A stretch of DNA of 64,000 bases, from the NCBI GenBank assembly GCA_949358305.1, contig OX442315.1, positions 14,658,427 to 14,722,426 of the forward strand, read 5' to 3'. The stretch's first letter is position 1. Each line of letters opens with the position of its first letter. A program made the translations under genes and the position numbers. The notes below the pieces were generated by a model. The model was not told the DNA's origin. It worked only from the letters and a program-made list of their open reading frames with translations, and did not search any database. This DNA is from Strigamia acuminata. Taxonomy: Eukaryota > Arthropoda > Chilopoda > Geophilomorpha > Linotaeniidae. Of this stretch, positions 1-11,704 are shown piece by piece.

Positions 1-510
1 TTACCATGTTTACATGTACTCACTTATCTAGATAAGTGAAAATGCGAATTTTACTTTTCTAGAAAACTGATCATGTAAACAAATCAGTTTTCCAGAAAAG
101 TCAAACTTATCTGGAAAACTAAAATCCACTTGTTTGAGGTAGATTTTGGGTGTTTTGCGCATTGCCATTTGCAATGTAAACACCCACTCATTGCTTATCT
201 AGATAAGCTGACGTCACAACAACGCTGTAATGCAACTGTTTAAAAACATGGCGGCAAAATGGAGCGAGCACAGTGCTCGCAATGCGCTCGCAATGTTAGA
301 ATGAATATTATTACATGGGAAACACCAACGAAACAAAACAATATTTTCCGAGACATATTGTTTGTGCACAGTGCATTGTGGATAATTAATGCGCAAGTTT
401 AAAAAAACTGATTCTTTGTAAACACATGCAGTTTTCTAGATAAGTAAAAATTCGAATTTAAATGCGAATGTTTACTTATCTAGATAACTGGTAACATGTA
501 AACATGGTAA
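1..510. mobile_element. MITE with terminal inverted repeats, TA-flanked
   Basis: The first bases (TTACCATGTTTACATGT) are repeated in reverse complement at 494-510, and the inner sequence CTTATCTAGATAAGT recurs near both ends, so this is a complete inverted-repeat element of about 0.5 kb. The outermost TA may be the target duplication, which would suit a Tc1/mariner-type insertion. No transposase frame is present. The word GTTTACATG or its complement recurs inside the element. Its left end coincides with the window edge, so the left flank cannot be inspected. Confidence 0.75.
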
Positions 511-1652
511 TTGTTTAATATATCGAATATCGAATTCTTGTACTTTGCAATCTTGGAATTGAATTCTTGATTTGCAATCAAATGTGAAAATGTGCAAAAA
601 TGGTTAAAATCGAGATAGAGAAAATTGATTATCCAATCTGTCAGGCTTGTTATTGTTATTGTTATTGTTAAACTAGTTACTAAGTTACGTTATCAGTAGT
701 TGCTAAGCATTTCATTGTCCAAAAGTTGTTGCCATGACTATCATGTATCTTTCCTCACTTCACATGTAACTTATACTTCAAAGAGTAAACATTACTGTTT
801 TTGTTTCCGTTAAACATTCGTCTATATATCCGCGCAACGCTCTCGAATAACACAATCTTTCGATATTTAGATTTTTAGTGAATCTCAAAAGATTGAATGA
901 TCGATATTTCTCCTATTCTCATTTCGCCGAAAATTTAAAGCTAGATTTAAATTCGGGAAACTGGAGAATCGGTTTAAAGCGTCGTAGGCAAACAAAACAA
1001 GTTTCTTTTAAGTTGAACAACAAACATACAGAGTCTAAAACTTTAAAATTAACATGTGATAAATCTCTACTGTTAACATCTAATTTTGATATTGGTGTAA
1101 ACTTGGCTTAAACAGGCTTGAAAATTCTTATAACAACAACTGACAGCTTTAAATTTAAATAAATAGTGTATGATTTCTTAATTTGCAATTACTATATAAT
1201 CCCAGCATACTATGCATCGGTAACTCTTTTTTTTTTAAGATTTTGTTTCCAATCTATTTTTTTTTCTTCAAAACTAATTTGGAAGAGGAAATAACGTCTC
1301 TGTTACAAACAGTAATTTGAAATTAATAATTGATGGTGAAAGAAGTGGTGGCCTGTTGGCATGGTATGACCAAGGTTATATGGGTGTTCGGGGCCGTGGT
1401 TTTTTATCTATTTGCAATGAACGAGTGATGCAGTGGTGCACCCCTAGACTGCCATTTAGGGTTAGGCATATATTGCAATGCGATTATTTTTTGTTGTAAT
1501 ATCGCAGCTACATCAGTCAGTGTTGTTATTTTGTGTCACCTGGCCAAGTGTAATGCGAAAATCCCATCTGAGGGTCTCCACCGCCAGGAGGAGTGTTTCT
1601 GTAATCTCGTGGAACTATCACGTGTAACTTCCGGTTATGTTACGATAACATG
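511..1652. other. Non-coding stretch, no gene recognised
   Basis: AT-rich DNA. There is a TATA-like sequence near 822-830 and an AATAAA-type signal near 1157. The only longer open frame between them (878-1111) has no ATG and no recognisable domain, so no gene is called. Confidence 0.4.
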
Positions 1653-2065
1653 TATACTCTTTCCGCACTCAAGAGGATCCCTGGAAGCTGGGCTCCCATT
1701 GGCCCTATTTAATTACTCAGAACTGCAGTTGAACTACTGCTACTAGGAAAAGTAGTTCCTTATGATTTTTAGTCTATTCGTGAATAATTATGGTTGAAAT
1801 GATGTACATTGATTGTTATTATGTAATAAAATGTTTTTTCTATCTTTGAAATAAAGTTTTATGTTTTTTTTAGTTAAAACGAATTTCTTTCCATTTTATT
1901 GCTTGCTGTGTCTGGAGAGCACATGTTATTTTAGCCGATCTATTACAATGTCTGTACGCCATCACAAGTCTGGTGTTTTGGGTCTTCTTTTCAGTACTCA
2001 AGTGAAATGGCTTGGTCAATGGGAGTCCAGCTTCCAGGGTTCCTCTTGAGTGCGGAAAGAGTATA
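1653..2065. mobile_element. Foldback/MITE with ~50-bp inverted arms
   Basis: The arm at 1653-1702 (TATACTCTTTCCGCACTCAA...) returns as its reverse complement at 2017-2065, with only a few single-base differences. The roughly 310-bp centre has no coding capacity. This is a non-autonomous inverted-repeat element; the superfamily is not clear. Confidence 0.7.
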
Positions 2066-2127
2066 GTTTGTACGGTATAACTATGTGCGAATAAAGCGAC
2101 AACATTTTTAAAATACTCGACGAAATT

Positions 2128-2656
2128 TTAAACGTGATAAAGTGGTGAATAAAAACTTAATGTGACATTTTGGCAGAGGTGGCGGTTGTCACAAGAATCG
2201 CAAAACCAATGCGTGATGTTATTAATGGACCCTCCCTTATTAAGCTTAGCAAATAAATGGTTCAAATTGAATTGCCGTAGTTGTAAATTTTCTATGCTAA
2301 TAAATCTACTCGGCTTGTAATCACCTTGGGTCAGCTTCATCAATGTAACCACGCGATGAGAGGTGCTGGTCACTTAAAATTAACTCGCTAATTATATTAG
2401 GGCTATTTATTTGACAATACACGCCTAATTTAGCAGCCGCTTTGTTGAAAATTGACCCGAGCGAGCTTAATTCAGATGCACCTGTTCCACATTTTGCAAC
2501 GTCGTCTGTGTAAAAAGAATTTGTGACAAATGTGCTCACAGTTGACCAATAACGCTTCTGACTCTTGGTCTTCTGGGGATTTAGAAATGTCACGTTGCAC
2601 AAAATGTGTCTGAGTGCCAACATTAAATTCAACCACATGAAGTTTAGATTCCACAT
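2128..2656 (-). pseudogene. Two overlapping open frames, possibly one decayed ORF
   Basis: On the minus strand an open frame at 2321-2656 is continued by another at 2128-2373 in a different frame; together they could be one ~150-residue ORF broken by a frameshift. The second part has a Cys-x2-Cys-x4-Cys cluster. I do not recognise a family. A 24-bp poly-T run (2657-2680) abuts its upstream end. It may be a transposon remnant or a chance open stretch. Confidence 0.2.
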
Positions 2657-2963
2657 TTTTTTTTTTTTTTTTTTTTTTTATACAAACATTTATTTCTTTC
2701 AAAACGTTTTCCCACTAGATTTTTCACGTGTAATTGCATATTCTAAAGACAACAGCCTTAGGTAGTGTGCTATTGCTTGTTTTTGTTTCTCAAGGAATTC
2801 ATTATTTGTTGTTTATGTAGGTCTAGATTGAAGTTCTTTTCTAACTTTAGTTGCTACAAGATATACTACTGTGTTTTTGACCAAGCCAGTGCAGACTTAG
2901 ACGGTTTTAATGGCCAGCAATGTGTGAACAAACATATATACTTCACATGTTATTGCCTTTTCG

Positions 2964-3069
2964 ACACTGCAGTTTGCGCCGGTATCTTGATGCTGAATGC
3001 ACATTGAGCATCCATCCCATTCTGTGCAGATGATTCCCTAATTCCAGTTGTTGTTTTAGTAATGTTAGG
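2964..3069 (+). repeat. Dispersed repeat, copy 1 (mate at 25605-25709)
   Basis: About 105 bp including GCGC-CGGTATC-TGATGCT and CTAATTCCAGTTGTT recur in the same order at 25605-25709 with moderate divergence. Family unknown. It could be the 3' part of a non-LTR or other dispersed element. Confidence 0.55.
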
Positions 3070-3204
3070 CATCACACTGTTAAAATAAAGTAAATAAACA
3101 ACAATAAATGCATGAAAAATTTTTTGTGCTGTTGTGCAAACACATTCATTTTCAGATAAGACATTATTTGCGGATTTATTACAATTGGTATTAAATCCGC
3201 GAAC

Positions 3205-3405
3205 CAGTGTTGTATCTTATTCATGCGGTCAAGTTCACGTTCGTCATGGTGTGAACGCTTTTGCGTTTACGTTCACTGCAATTTTTTTCAAAGTGAACTT
3301 AGTTCAAGTGAATGAACAAAGTTTTTATTTTTTGTTCACTTTAAAAAGTGAACGCGTTCACGAACGCCGTTCATGATCGAATGAACTTTGTTCGATACAA
3401 CTCTG
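3205..3405. mobile_element. hAT-type MITE with perfect 8-bp target duplication
   Basis: The element starts CAGTGTTGTATC and ends GATACAACTCTG. It is flanked on both sides by the 8-bp duplication CCGCGAAC (3197-3204 and 3406-3413). The interior is a series of inverted GTGAACG/CGTTCAC words that fold into hairpins. Terminal CAG/CTG and an 8-bp duplication are hallmarks of the hAT superfamily. No transposase is present. Confidence 0.85.
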
Positions 3406-3413
3406 CCGCGAAC

Positions 3414-5036
3414 TAGTTTTGGAATCAAGAGAACTTGATTCAAGAACACTTAAGTCATAACTGCGCATGCTCAAGATTTGTTAATCAAGTTGTTATAATC
3501 GGTTTTTTGCACCTATAGGTAACTTTGATTTGATGTGTTAATCCTTTATTTAACCTTTGATGGCATAAGGGTAAAATGTGCTGTTCTGGTATAAGCCATT
3601 ACGGATTTAGGGACAATTTTCAAGTCAGATAGTTGAAGCGCTGTTTAGGTTTTTTGTAGTTCTTTACTAAATTTATAGCGGGCGCAATATGTTAATGCAA
3701 TAATAATGAACTTTGAACCATCTGGTGGTGGTTTTGAACACTACCAGTAAATGCAAAAAGGCTGTTAACTGAAGCGCTCTTTACTAAAGCAGCAAAGCCT
3801 GTTTAAAAGTTTTGCTAGAGTTTTAAGGGGCACCAATTTTGCAAGAAGAAAAACTAATTAAATAAATGATGAATCCATACAAATTTCACCTGAGATTTAC
3901 TTTATTATCAGATAAACAAAGTCACAAATTTTCAGCGAAAAAAAAATGGATAGGAAAAAAAATTTTCTATTTAAGAAAGAGCTTGTCCCTAAATCCGTAT
4001 ATCCTTATGCCTCCAAGGGTTAATGCACCTATTTGTTAAAGTATTGGCAGAATTTGGGGCGTGCAGACAAAATGAATGGATCATCTTTAAATCAACCTTG
4101 GCACGAGTGACAAAACTGAATCATATCTTTTTTTGTTCCACTATAAAAACTATTCATGCATATACATATGTTCCTTTACATATGACGCTTAGAAGTTGCT
4201 GTGCAGTTGTTTCACGATTTTTTTCTTTTCTTTCTGCTTGGTTGCATTTGTGGGATTTACTCGGTCTTCTATATCTCGAGCTTGATATCTTTTGGCCCAC
4301 ATGCAAGTGGGTGGTTGAGTTGCAGCTTGTCTAGCCCATAATATATTGTTATACACAAGTATAAACTTATTCAAGAAGAAGGGGGAAGTGGCCTCCTGCT
4401 TTATTAGGGCGCCATATACATTGCAAGTGCCTTTTCCATCTGAAGAAATGTCTCTTTCCTTTTTGGCAATCATATAGCTACACAAGAGGACATTAGACCA
4501 ATACTAACATACAGCAGCAATGGGATTTGCTCGCCAAAATTCTTAACCCGTGCAGCCAAGAACTTTGCTCTGCACTCACAAGCTTAAGGAGTTGGTGACT
4601 TGTATCTATTTACTATATTGCTCTTTTGATTTATTTTATTGCTTGTTTTGCTGAATTACAATAATGGAGTAGGGCTGTAGTAGTGTGGTAAATTAAGTCT
4701 GCAATGGCATAATTGATTCAGTTGAAGAAAAGGAAGTTAATTTGGAGGGAACCAGATGGTTTAGTTGATTTTTTTCTGATGTATGATAAAAAGTAGTTGA
4801 TGGGAAGAAGCATCTGTATACTTATATATACAGTATAAAGCATATATTACACTGGTGGATGGATGTTTTGTACAATAAAATGCTTAAGTAAACAGAAAAA
4901 ATGTATTAAGATTTTAATGAAAAATAAACAGTATGGAATTATACTTCCAGATGTTGCTCGACTCGGAGATCTCGGTCTTTTTTAGTCTCAGGATCTCGGT
5001 CTCGGCAAAACGAGATTTCATTATTACGAGATACAA
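3414..5036. other. Non-coding stretch, no gene recognised
   Basis: No exon-like segment with both splice sites and a recognisable protein was found. The last ~70 bases before the assembly gap repeat variants of CTCGGAGATCTCGGTCT, which suggests that the gap lies in a short tandem or palindromic repeat. Confidence 0.4.
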
Positions 5037-5236
5037 NNNNNNNNNNNNNNNNNNNNNNNNNNNNNNNNNNNNNNNNNNNNNNNNNNNNNNNNNNNNNNNN
5101 NNNNNNNNNNNNNNNNNNNNNNNNNNNNNNNNNNNNNNNNNNNNNNNNNNNNNNNNNNNNNNNNNNNNNNNNNNNNNNNNNNNNNNNNNNNNNNNNNNNN
5201 NNNNNNNNNNNNNNNNNNNNNNNNNNNNNNNNNNNN
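5037..5236. other. Assembly gap, 200 N
   Basis: Two hundred undetermined bases. The real length is unknown, since this is probably a scaffolding placeholder. The open frames that run through it are artefacts. Confidence 0.99.
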
Positions 5237-6350
5237 GGATAATACAGTTGTAGGCCTATTTATTATATTTGACATTTAATTAGTCATACAATATGTATAG
5301 TGTTTTTGTTGAATTAAGTTTAAATTTCTCTGAGATTTATTCTAAAGCCCAAGAAAATTGGTAGCAGAGGGTGGTTATTTTATTGCTTGTTAAAAATATT
5401 ATTTAAGAAGAACTTTTTTTTTAATTTCAGTTTAATTGTTTTTTATTTGCATTTGAAAGTATTATTTGCATAAGAAAGTAAGCTTTAAACTTTGTACTCC
5501 ATTAATGTTACTTGATAGATACTCTAACCTCTAGACGCCATTCCATTATTATTAATTAATAACATTGCGAGAACGTTACAGTTTTCAAATTATTTTGTTA
5601 TAAAATTTGAATCAAATGCAACCGAGTCTGACATGATAAATTAAATGCAATTGTAAAACTGACAATTGAGAACATGCATTATTCTAAGGCAGAAAAATCA
5701 TTTTGTTCCACTTTATCTTGAAAAAGCAATGTTAAAGCGCGATTCGTTTCACCATTTAGAGATTGCCAGAACTTCTCATCTCTCAAGCAGTAGCTTCGGA
5801 GAGGTTTAAATCTGGGTAAAATGCATAGGGTTGAAATGTAAAGATTAAATGCAAACTGCAAATTGAAAAGCGGGCTTTCAAAAACACCACTTCTGATTTA
5901 GTTTGCATTGACAAAGTGGGAAATTGAAAAGTGGAATATACATACCATTAGACGCACATCCCAGATTTATCGGTCAATTTTTAAGACAAATTTATTTTGG
6001 ACAATAAGACATGTCTTTCTGTTGCCTCTGCTGCTAGGTTTCCATCTTTTTTTCTTTAATCATTACATCTCTTTTGTTTTACACTCATTTCTATACAAAA
6101 GCACGCTCAAGATGGCAGTACGCGGAACCGGAAGTGATTCGTGATGATAAATAAATTCGTGATGATAAATTATGAGTAATTTATAATTTATTCATCACAA
6201 TCAAAACGAAAAGTTTATTTGTTTGTAATAAATTGAATGCAATTTATTTAAGATGAAACACAAGCAATTTATATTGCCCATTGTTACACAGTAAATTGCA
6301 CGCAAGTTACTTGTGTATGAAGAACCAACAATACCAACCAACTTTCAATT
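5237..6350. other. Non-coding stretch, no gene recognised
   Basis: AT-rich sequence with no convincing exon. A short imperfect palindrome of AATTTAT/ATAAATT words lies around 6145-6200. Confidence 0.4.
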
Positions 6351-6959
6351 TAAACCTAGTACTCATAACACCATTCCGTCCTTGCAATGGTAACAGGAAT
6401 CAAAGTCTTAAGTTTCCTGCCAAGGGTGGTACTCATAAAAATATTCTTTAGACTCTGAATCACCCTTGCAAGTGGAAACGAATTGTTTCCGGCCCCGCAC
6501 GGAAAAATTTAATTGTTTCAGACTCTGAATAAATTTTGTCTACCCAGAATTCCCTTGTTTTTTATCTAAAATTTGCAACTGGTCACAGCCGGTTGCAAAC
6601 AAAGACACCCAACTACTACAATTGTTTGTTGAAGGTTAGTAGAGTTATATTTTTGCCTGCATTTCAGACAAAATAAATGCTTTTTTAATTGCAAAAAGAC
6701 CAAAACTGATTTTAAAATTATTTAAGTCAGAAAAGTCGGACAAAGCTTCATTGCCATTGCCAGCCATTTGCAAAACAAGCAACAATGACTCACACAGTTT
6801 AAGAGTACGGAAACTTTCTGCTGACAATTTCATGAGTACCACAAATTTATCAGACTCTGAATAATAAGAGGATAAAACATTCCGCTTGAAATGGTGCTGT
6901 TGAAAAATTAAGACTGTAAAAATATTTAGACTCTGAAAGCGTATGAGTACTAGGCTTTA
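6351..6959. mobile_element. Inverted-repeat element, ~0.6 kb
   Basis: The left end TAAACCTAGTACTCATA is matched by TATGAGTACTAGGCTTTA at the right end. The words AGACTCTGAA and CATTCCG recur inside near both ends. There is no intact ORF, so this looks like a non-autonomous DNA transposon of unassigned superfamily. Confidence 0.6.
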
Positions 6960-7640
6960 GCATCAAGATACTGGGCGGCGGAATGTAGACTTTGCGACTT
7001 CAGCTTTACATTAAAGAGCTCAAGCAAAACCAATGCGCGGTTGTTAGCAGATAGAAAGCCCTTGCTTTGCTTGTAAAATCAAAGAGCAACTTTTTCTCTT
7101 AAGTATCACCTTAACAATTACCGTTAACATTAGTGCCTGATGTGATGGATGTGGTCTATTACCGCAGGTCACTTGCTTGAGTTGTTGGTTTCGTGAAAGC
7201 GCCGTTATTAAGGATGAAAAACTGAGATTCATTATGGGGTGATCAACTTTATTTTGACAGTATTGAGTGGGGAAGAACACGAGTGTGTGAATTTAATGAG
7301 AGCTTTATTTTGCTGACGTTGCTCATCTTCCTCACTACAGTTCTTATCAGCTCAATCAAATATCGTCTTGTTCCTACTGCTTGCAGCAGATAAAAGAATC
7401 AAGTGGAGCAGAAAACCATAAATGCTTTGAAACCTTTTTCTAGAAAAATATATATATATTTTTTTTAGAATATAATATGGTGGAGAAAATATTGCAGAAT
7501 GGTAATTTACAAATTGAAATTATTCTAGCATTTAAGCCTATTTCAGTTGCTTGTGGAGATTATTGCATAATGTGGGAATTTAGCAAAGTTGTAAAGGTAT
7601 TGTGAAAATTTGCTTGACATTTTTTTAATTTTGCGAGCAG

Positions 7641-7712
7641 GGGCCAGAGGGTGTTGATGGCAGGATGAAAGGCAAGGACAACGTTAATCCAGTTTTAATC
7701 TTTGAAAGCAAA
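7641..7712 (+). CDS. Candidate 72-nt exon, product unknown
   Basis: A pyrimidine-rich tract ending GCGAGCAG precedes a 24-codon open stretch (GPEGVDGRMKGKDN...) that ends at a consensus GTAAGT donor; the other two frames are closed. It is phase 0 on both sides, while the first recognised exon of the adhesion GPCR at 13492 needs two bases from its upstream exon, so at least one further exon would have to lie between them. It could be a 5' exon of that receptor, an exon of another gene, or chance. Confidence 0.2.
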
Positions 7713-7992
7713 GTAAGTGCATCTGCATGGAAATTCTTGCGGTGTTCTCAGCAGGAGGAAATTACTTCTGCGCAAGTGAGTGTTTGTCTCGTAGACGGAC
7801 TTATTCGCCAGTGGAATTTCATTTGCCTGCTGTGCGTGGCTTCAGCTTAATAAAGAAAGCATTGAACTTAACTTCAATTTGCTTAAGTTTGCTTGAGTGG
7901 GGTTTGCGGAAATTGAGAAACCGGAAGTTAGATTTTGAGAATTTTATTTTTTTTTATTAAATTTTTATTTTGTAATGTTTTACTTAGCGTGT

Positions 7993-9377
7993 TTAACACT
8001 GGAATTTTTTCACAGAACCTAGAACGGTTAAAACCGGTCATAATGACCCATTGAGAAAATAATAATTCAATAATTTTTAATGACTAAATCATAAATTAAT
8101 GTGCAATAATGTAAAAACATATATACTGTATATATATTAAAATATATACAGGGTGTCCTAAAAGTCTGTACCCCTCCAAATATTTCATGAGCAATTGCAT
8201 CTAGGCCAATTTTGATGAAGCAATCATATAAGAAGTTGGGTGAGAGCAATCCAATGACGTCATCAAATTTGACCTTGACGGTCATTTTCAAGGTCATTCA
8301 CTTGCTAACTTCTAAACCAATCAGGTTAGAGCAAAAAAGTCAATTACAAAGTTGAAGAGCACCATCAAATTAGTGCTATCCAATTTATCTTAGTCATCTT
8401 AAATTAAATGTTTTCTTTTTAAAAAGGAGGCAAATCAGAAAAAAAATCTGCATAGTGAAATTTTTTATTCTTGTGATAAAATAATTATTGAGGCATTAAA
8501 AAAAGGCAGTGGTTTTTCTTGTTTACTTGCATAATAATGCACATTTGAATACGTTTATTTAAGTAATTCAGTATTTTTCTAATAGCAATTTAAGTTTTGT
8601 CACAATGGCTGGCTTTATTTCAGCTGATTTGTCTCCTTTTTAAAAAAAAAAACATTTCACTTAAAATGACTAACATCAATTGGATAGTACTAATTTGATG
8701 GTGCTCTACAACTTTGTAATTGACTTTTTTGCTCTAACCTGATTGGTTTAGAAGTTAGCAAGTGAATGACCTTGAAAATGGCCTTCAAGGTCAAATTAGA
8801 TGACGTCATTGGATTGCTCTCACCCAACTTCCTATATGATCGCTTCATCAAAGTTGGCCTAGATGCAATTGCTCAGGAAATATTTGGAGGGGTACAGACT
8901 TTTAGGACACCCTGTATATGTAGGACATGCATTTTATGAATGACTAGATATAGTTTAATCATCTATATCAGGGAACAAGATCTATCCAAAATTGCATGTG
9001 TCTGAAATCAAAATTTCCGTTTTAATTTTATCAGATTTTATAAAATCCATCAATTTTCGTTTTACTATTTTCTTCGCATGTTTTGCGTGTTTCTGAATTT
9101 AAAACAAATCAATTTGACGCCAAAACATTGTGTGCACATATCATTCATGCTAATCGTATTTCGACTGGTCATTTTGATCGGTTTCAGTCGTTCTAGGTTA
9201 ATTCTCTTTTTTTATTCTTCTTTAAGAAAAATGCCACGTTTGCTGATTTATGATGTAAAGCATCATAAATCAGCTAAAGTAAAAAAAAGACTATTGGAAA
9301 CGCATTGGGTTTATTGCTACAGCTGTTTTAAACATCTGTGCTGGTCATTTTGACCGGTCTAGCCGTTCTAGTGTTAA
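7993..9377. mobile_element. piggyBac-like non-autonomous element(s), TTAA-flanked
   Basis: TTAA at 7993-7996 and 9374-9377 bound sequences built from TAGAACGG...ACCGGTCA-AATGACC on the left and the reverse complement on the right. A second right-type end (TTTTGATCGGTTTCAGTCGTTCTAGGTTAA) sits at about 9173-9202, so two insertions or a composite may be present. TTAA targets with CCTAGAA-like ends are typical of piggyBac. The open frame at 9078-9353 shows no transposase motif I recognise. The long hairpin at 8143-8920 is nested inside. Confidence 0.55.
8143..8920. mobile_element. Long foldback transposon with ~250-bp arms
   Basis: The sequence from TATACAGGGTGTCCTAAAAG onward (8145 to about 8400) returns as a nearly identical reverse complement at about 8665-8918, around a spacer of ~270 bp. 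The ends ACAGGGTGTCC resemble those of many mariner-like MITEs. There is no transposase. A transcript across it would form a hairpin of about 250 base pairs. Confidence 0.85.
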
Positions 9378-11022
9378 AATAACTTGCACTGCTGTGTTCG
9401 CTTCTCCCCATTACACCTTATGTTAATTCGTGACACTGACGTCTTAGTCTAGTATTTTAGACTTAACAATGTCCGCATCGTTATTGGTTATTTCCATTTT
9501 GCCTTATGCTGTATACTTTCGGCTTTATACAGTACTGTACACAAAGTGTTCATGGATATACTTTGTTATACTTATGACCACTGAAGGCCTATGGTTTTGA
9601 TTTATTCCTTGTAGTTTAGAGTGCTGTCAAAGTCATTAAAATCACTTTATTATCATCGTGTGGGAAGTGCGCATCAAGATGCTGTATTTTGCCCAATGTT
9701 TGTTCTTTAAGCTACATTTATTTGTTTTGATTAGAATCATTTTTTAGAGTTTGAATTTCACCATTTTATTTTTTTTAACATTAAAAAATACATGCGGCCC
9801 AACACACAAGGGTGCGGGTAGTACGTTCGGCTTTTCTTTCAGCTGCAGTGGTGTAAGGTAGAGCGTGATGGTGAAATGCGTGCCTGCTGTAGTTTGGGGT
9901 TTGTGAAGTGCAATATGGCATGGCACCCCCAAGTTTGGCTTTCATATCTCTATTTTCTGCATTTCCTGAATGTTACAGCGGGTTTTGTGTGTGTATGGCA
10001 CAGCTTCAAGGTTTAACTAAGGTCATAAACGCCAAATCTGACAGTAAAAGATTGAAAGAACATGAGGTCAAGACCACAAGCAATAAAAGTTTTGCATTCA
10101 CAAAATGCTTTATGTAGAAAACAATTTTTTGCGCAAATTAAAGGGCGCCAGAAAAGCACTTTTTAGCTAAAACCGGCGAATTTACATGGATATCGTCATT
10201 CTTAATATTTTTCCTGACTTAAATTTTCCCTTCAGAAAAAATATAAATATTGATTGCATCATTATATAGAAAGGCAAACAAAAAACAAATTTCCTTCGAA
10301 AGACTTTTAGCTTTAATTTAAATAGCAATACAAAGGATCAAAGTTTGCTTTTTAATAATACGTATACGTTTCGTTCATTTGCAAATACCCTGCGCCATTA
10401 CGACACGAGTGATCGCGCCATTGTCCCTTATTGAACCCGTGAAAGTGCAATTTCATTGCACAATGAAAATCGCACAATTTGGAAAATCTAAATTTGTTGC
10501 ACAGCTTTAAAACCAATTCAGTTTTACTGCATTCAAAACACATGAAAATGGCGCCCGTGTCTAGCGAATGGAAAAGGATTAAAAAGTTTAATCATCATTG
10601 TTTCCTAATAACTTAGTTTTATACTTTAGTAATAATTTTTTTTTTCTTTTTGTAAGTTTAGTGTAAGATAATTCATTCTTTAATCAAATTTTAAATTCCC
10701 CTTCACTTTTTTCCTTCCCGGTTTTTTTTATTTCTAATTATGAAACATGATGTTAGGAATGTGTGATGGAAGCTGAAACAACGTCTGGTTTAATTTTGAA
10801 AGCCATCTTTTAAAATTAAAAAAGGGGGTTGCTTTTTGTATCAAATTTTGCCTTTATTACATTAGGCAGATTTCTTTTGCATACTACAGTTGTTTCTCGT
10901 CTCCATCCACTATCAAAATTCACCCAGACGAGATAAACCCTGCATTGTTATTGCACGGTTTTGCAGCACACTCTTTTACATTGCCGGATTTAAGGGGGAG
11001 CTGCGCACGGCGCTGGTTTAGC
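9378..11022. other. Non-coding stretch, no gene recognised
   Basis: No exon with convincing splice sites and protein similarity was seen. The short open frames here (for example 9908-10117 and 10352-10543) have no recognisable domain. Confidence 0.4.
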
Positions 11023-11170
11023 CACGAATTGGGACAAAATTGATTAAAATCGCAAATATCTTGGGAACGAAAGCTCGGATTGTCAAAAACTAAACACGAA
11101 GCGAAAGAGCGGAAAAAACTGCACCAGAAACGTTAATTGAACAAAACTGCCCTCAACAAATAATTAATGT
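11023..11170 (+). repeat. Dispersed repeat, copy 1 (mate at 30689-30836)
   Basis: About 148 bp beginning GCGAATTGGG-like and containing ATCGCAAATATCT, GAACGAAAGCTCG and ACTAAACAC recur in direct orientation at 30689-30836 with roughly one change per ten bases. Both copies lie a few dozen bases or less before an inverted-repeat-type element. Family unknown. Confidence 0.65.
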
Positions 11171-11212
11171 ATATTTAATTGAACAATGTATGTATTTTTT
11201 AGACACCCTTAC

Positions 11213-11704
11213 ACTATGTTTACATGCACAGAAAGTGAGATGAAATATTTGTTGGATTTGATTGTTAGATTTAATCATTACAAATTGTCATGAGTTTTTA
11301 ACGTTTAAAATATTAATATTGCAAGCCCGTTGAGTGCATGTTTTTCAATTGTTGTAAAACTTTTCAAGAGTAAAGACGTGTTATTTTTTGTGTTCCCGTT
11401 AAACCTGTGACTTTTATTCGACTTGGACATTCGAAAACATAATAATATTCAGTGTGCACAACTGTCATGTAAACAGGGATGACAAGGATTATTCGAGTAG
11501 TGAATAATTCCTCGCAGAAGGTTGTTTAATTCGAGTGAACTCGAAATAGTTTTATTGCGCATGCGTGCATCGCTTCCGACACTTCCCCGTTGGTCGAAAA
11601 CCGAAGGTGATCACGAATTATTTTCTGCATGTAAACACAAAAATTTGATTTTTTCACCACTCGAATTATTCACCACTCAAAATATTCGGTGCATGTAAAC
11701 GTAG
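11213..11704. mobile_element. GTTTACATGC-family MITE, copy 1
   Basis: The ends are CTATGTTTACATGCAC and GTGCATGTAAACGTAG. Its reverse complement matches the element at 59243-59540 across most of the length, including ACAACCTTCTGCGAGG and TGACAGTTGTGC. This copy is longer because it has an extra segment near its left end. No coding capacity. Confidence 0.8.

Noticed and set aside
878-1111. 77-codon open frame after a TATA-like sequence
   Set aside because: It begins at GTG, has no ATG, and its sequence matches no family I know; the TATA-like and AATAAA-like words are expected by chance in AT-rich DNA.
3134-3376. 80-codon open frame
   Set aside because: Most of it lies inside the hAT-type MITE at 3205-3405, whose inverted repeats create the frame.
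4933-5275. Open frames on both strands through the N run
   Set aside because: They consist mostly of undetermined bases.
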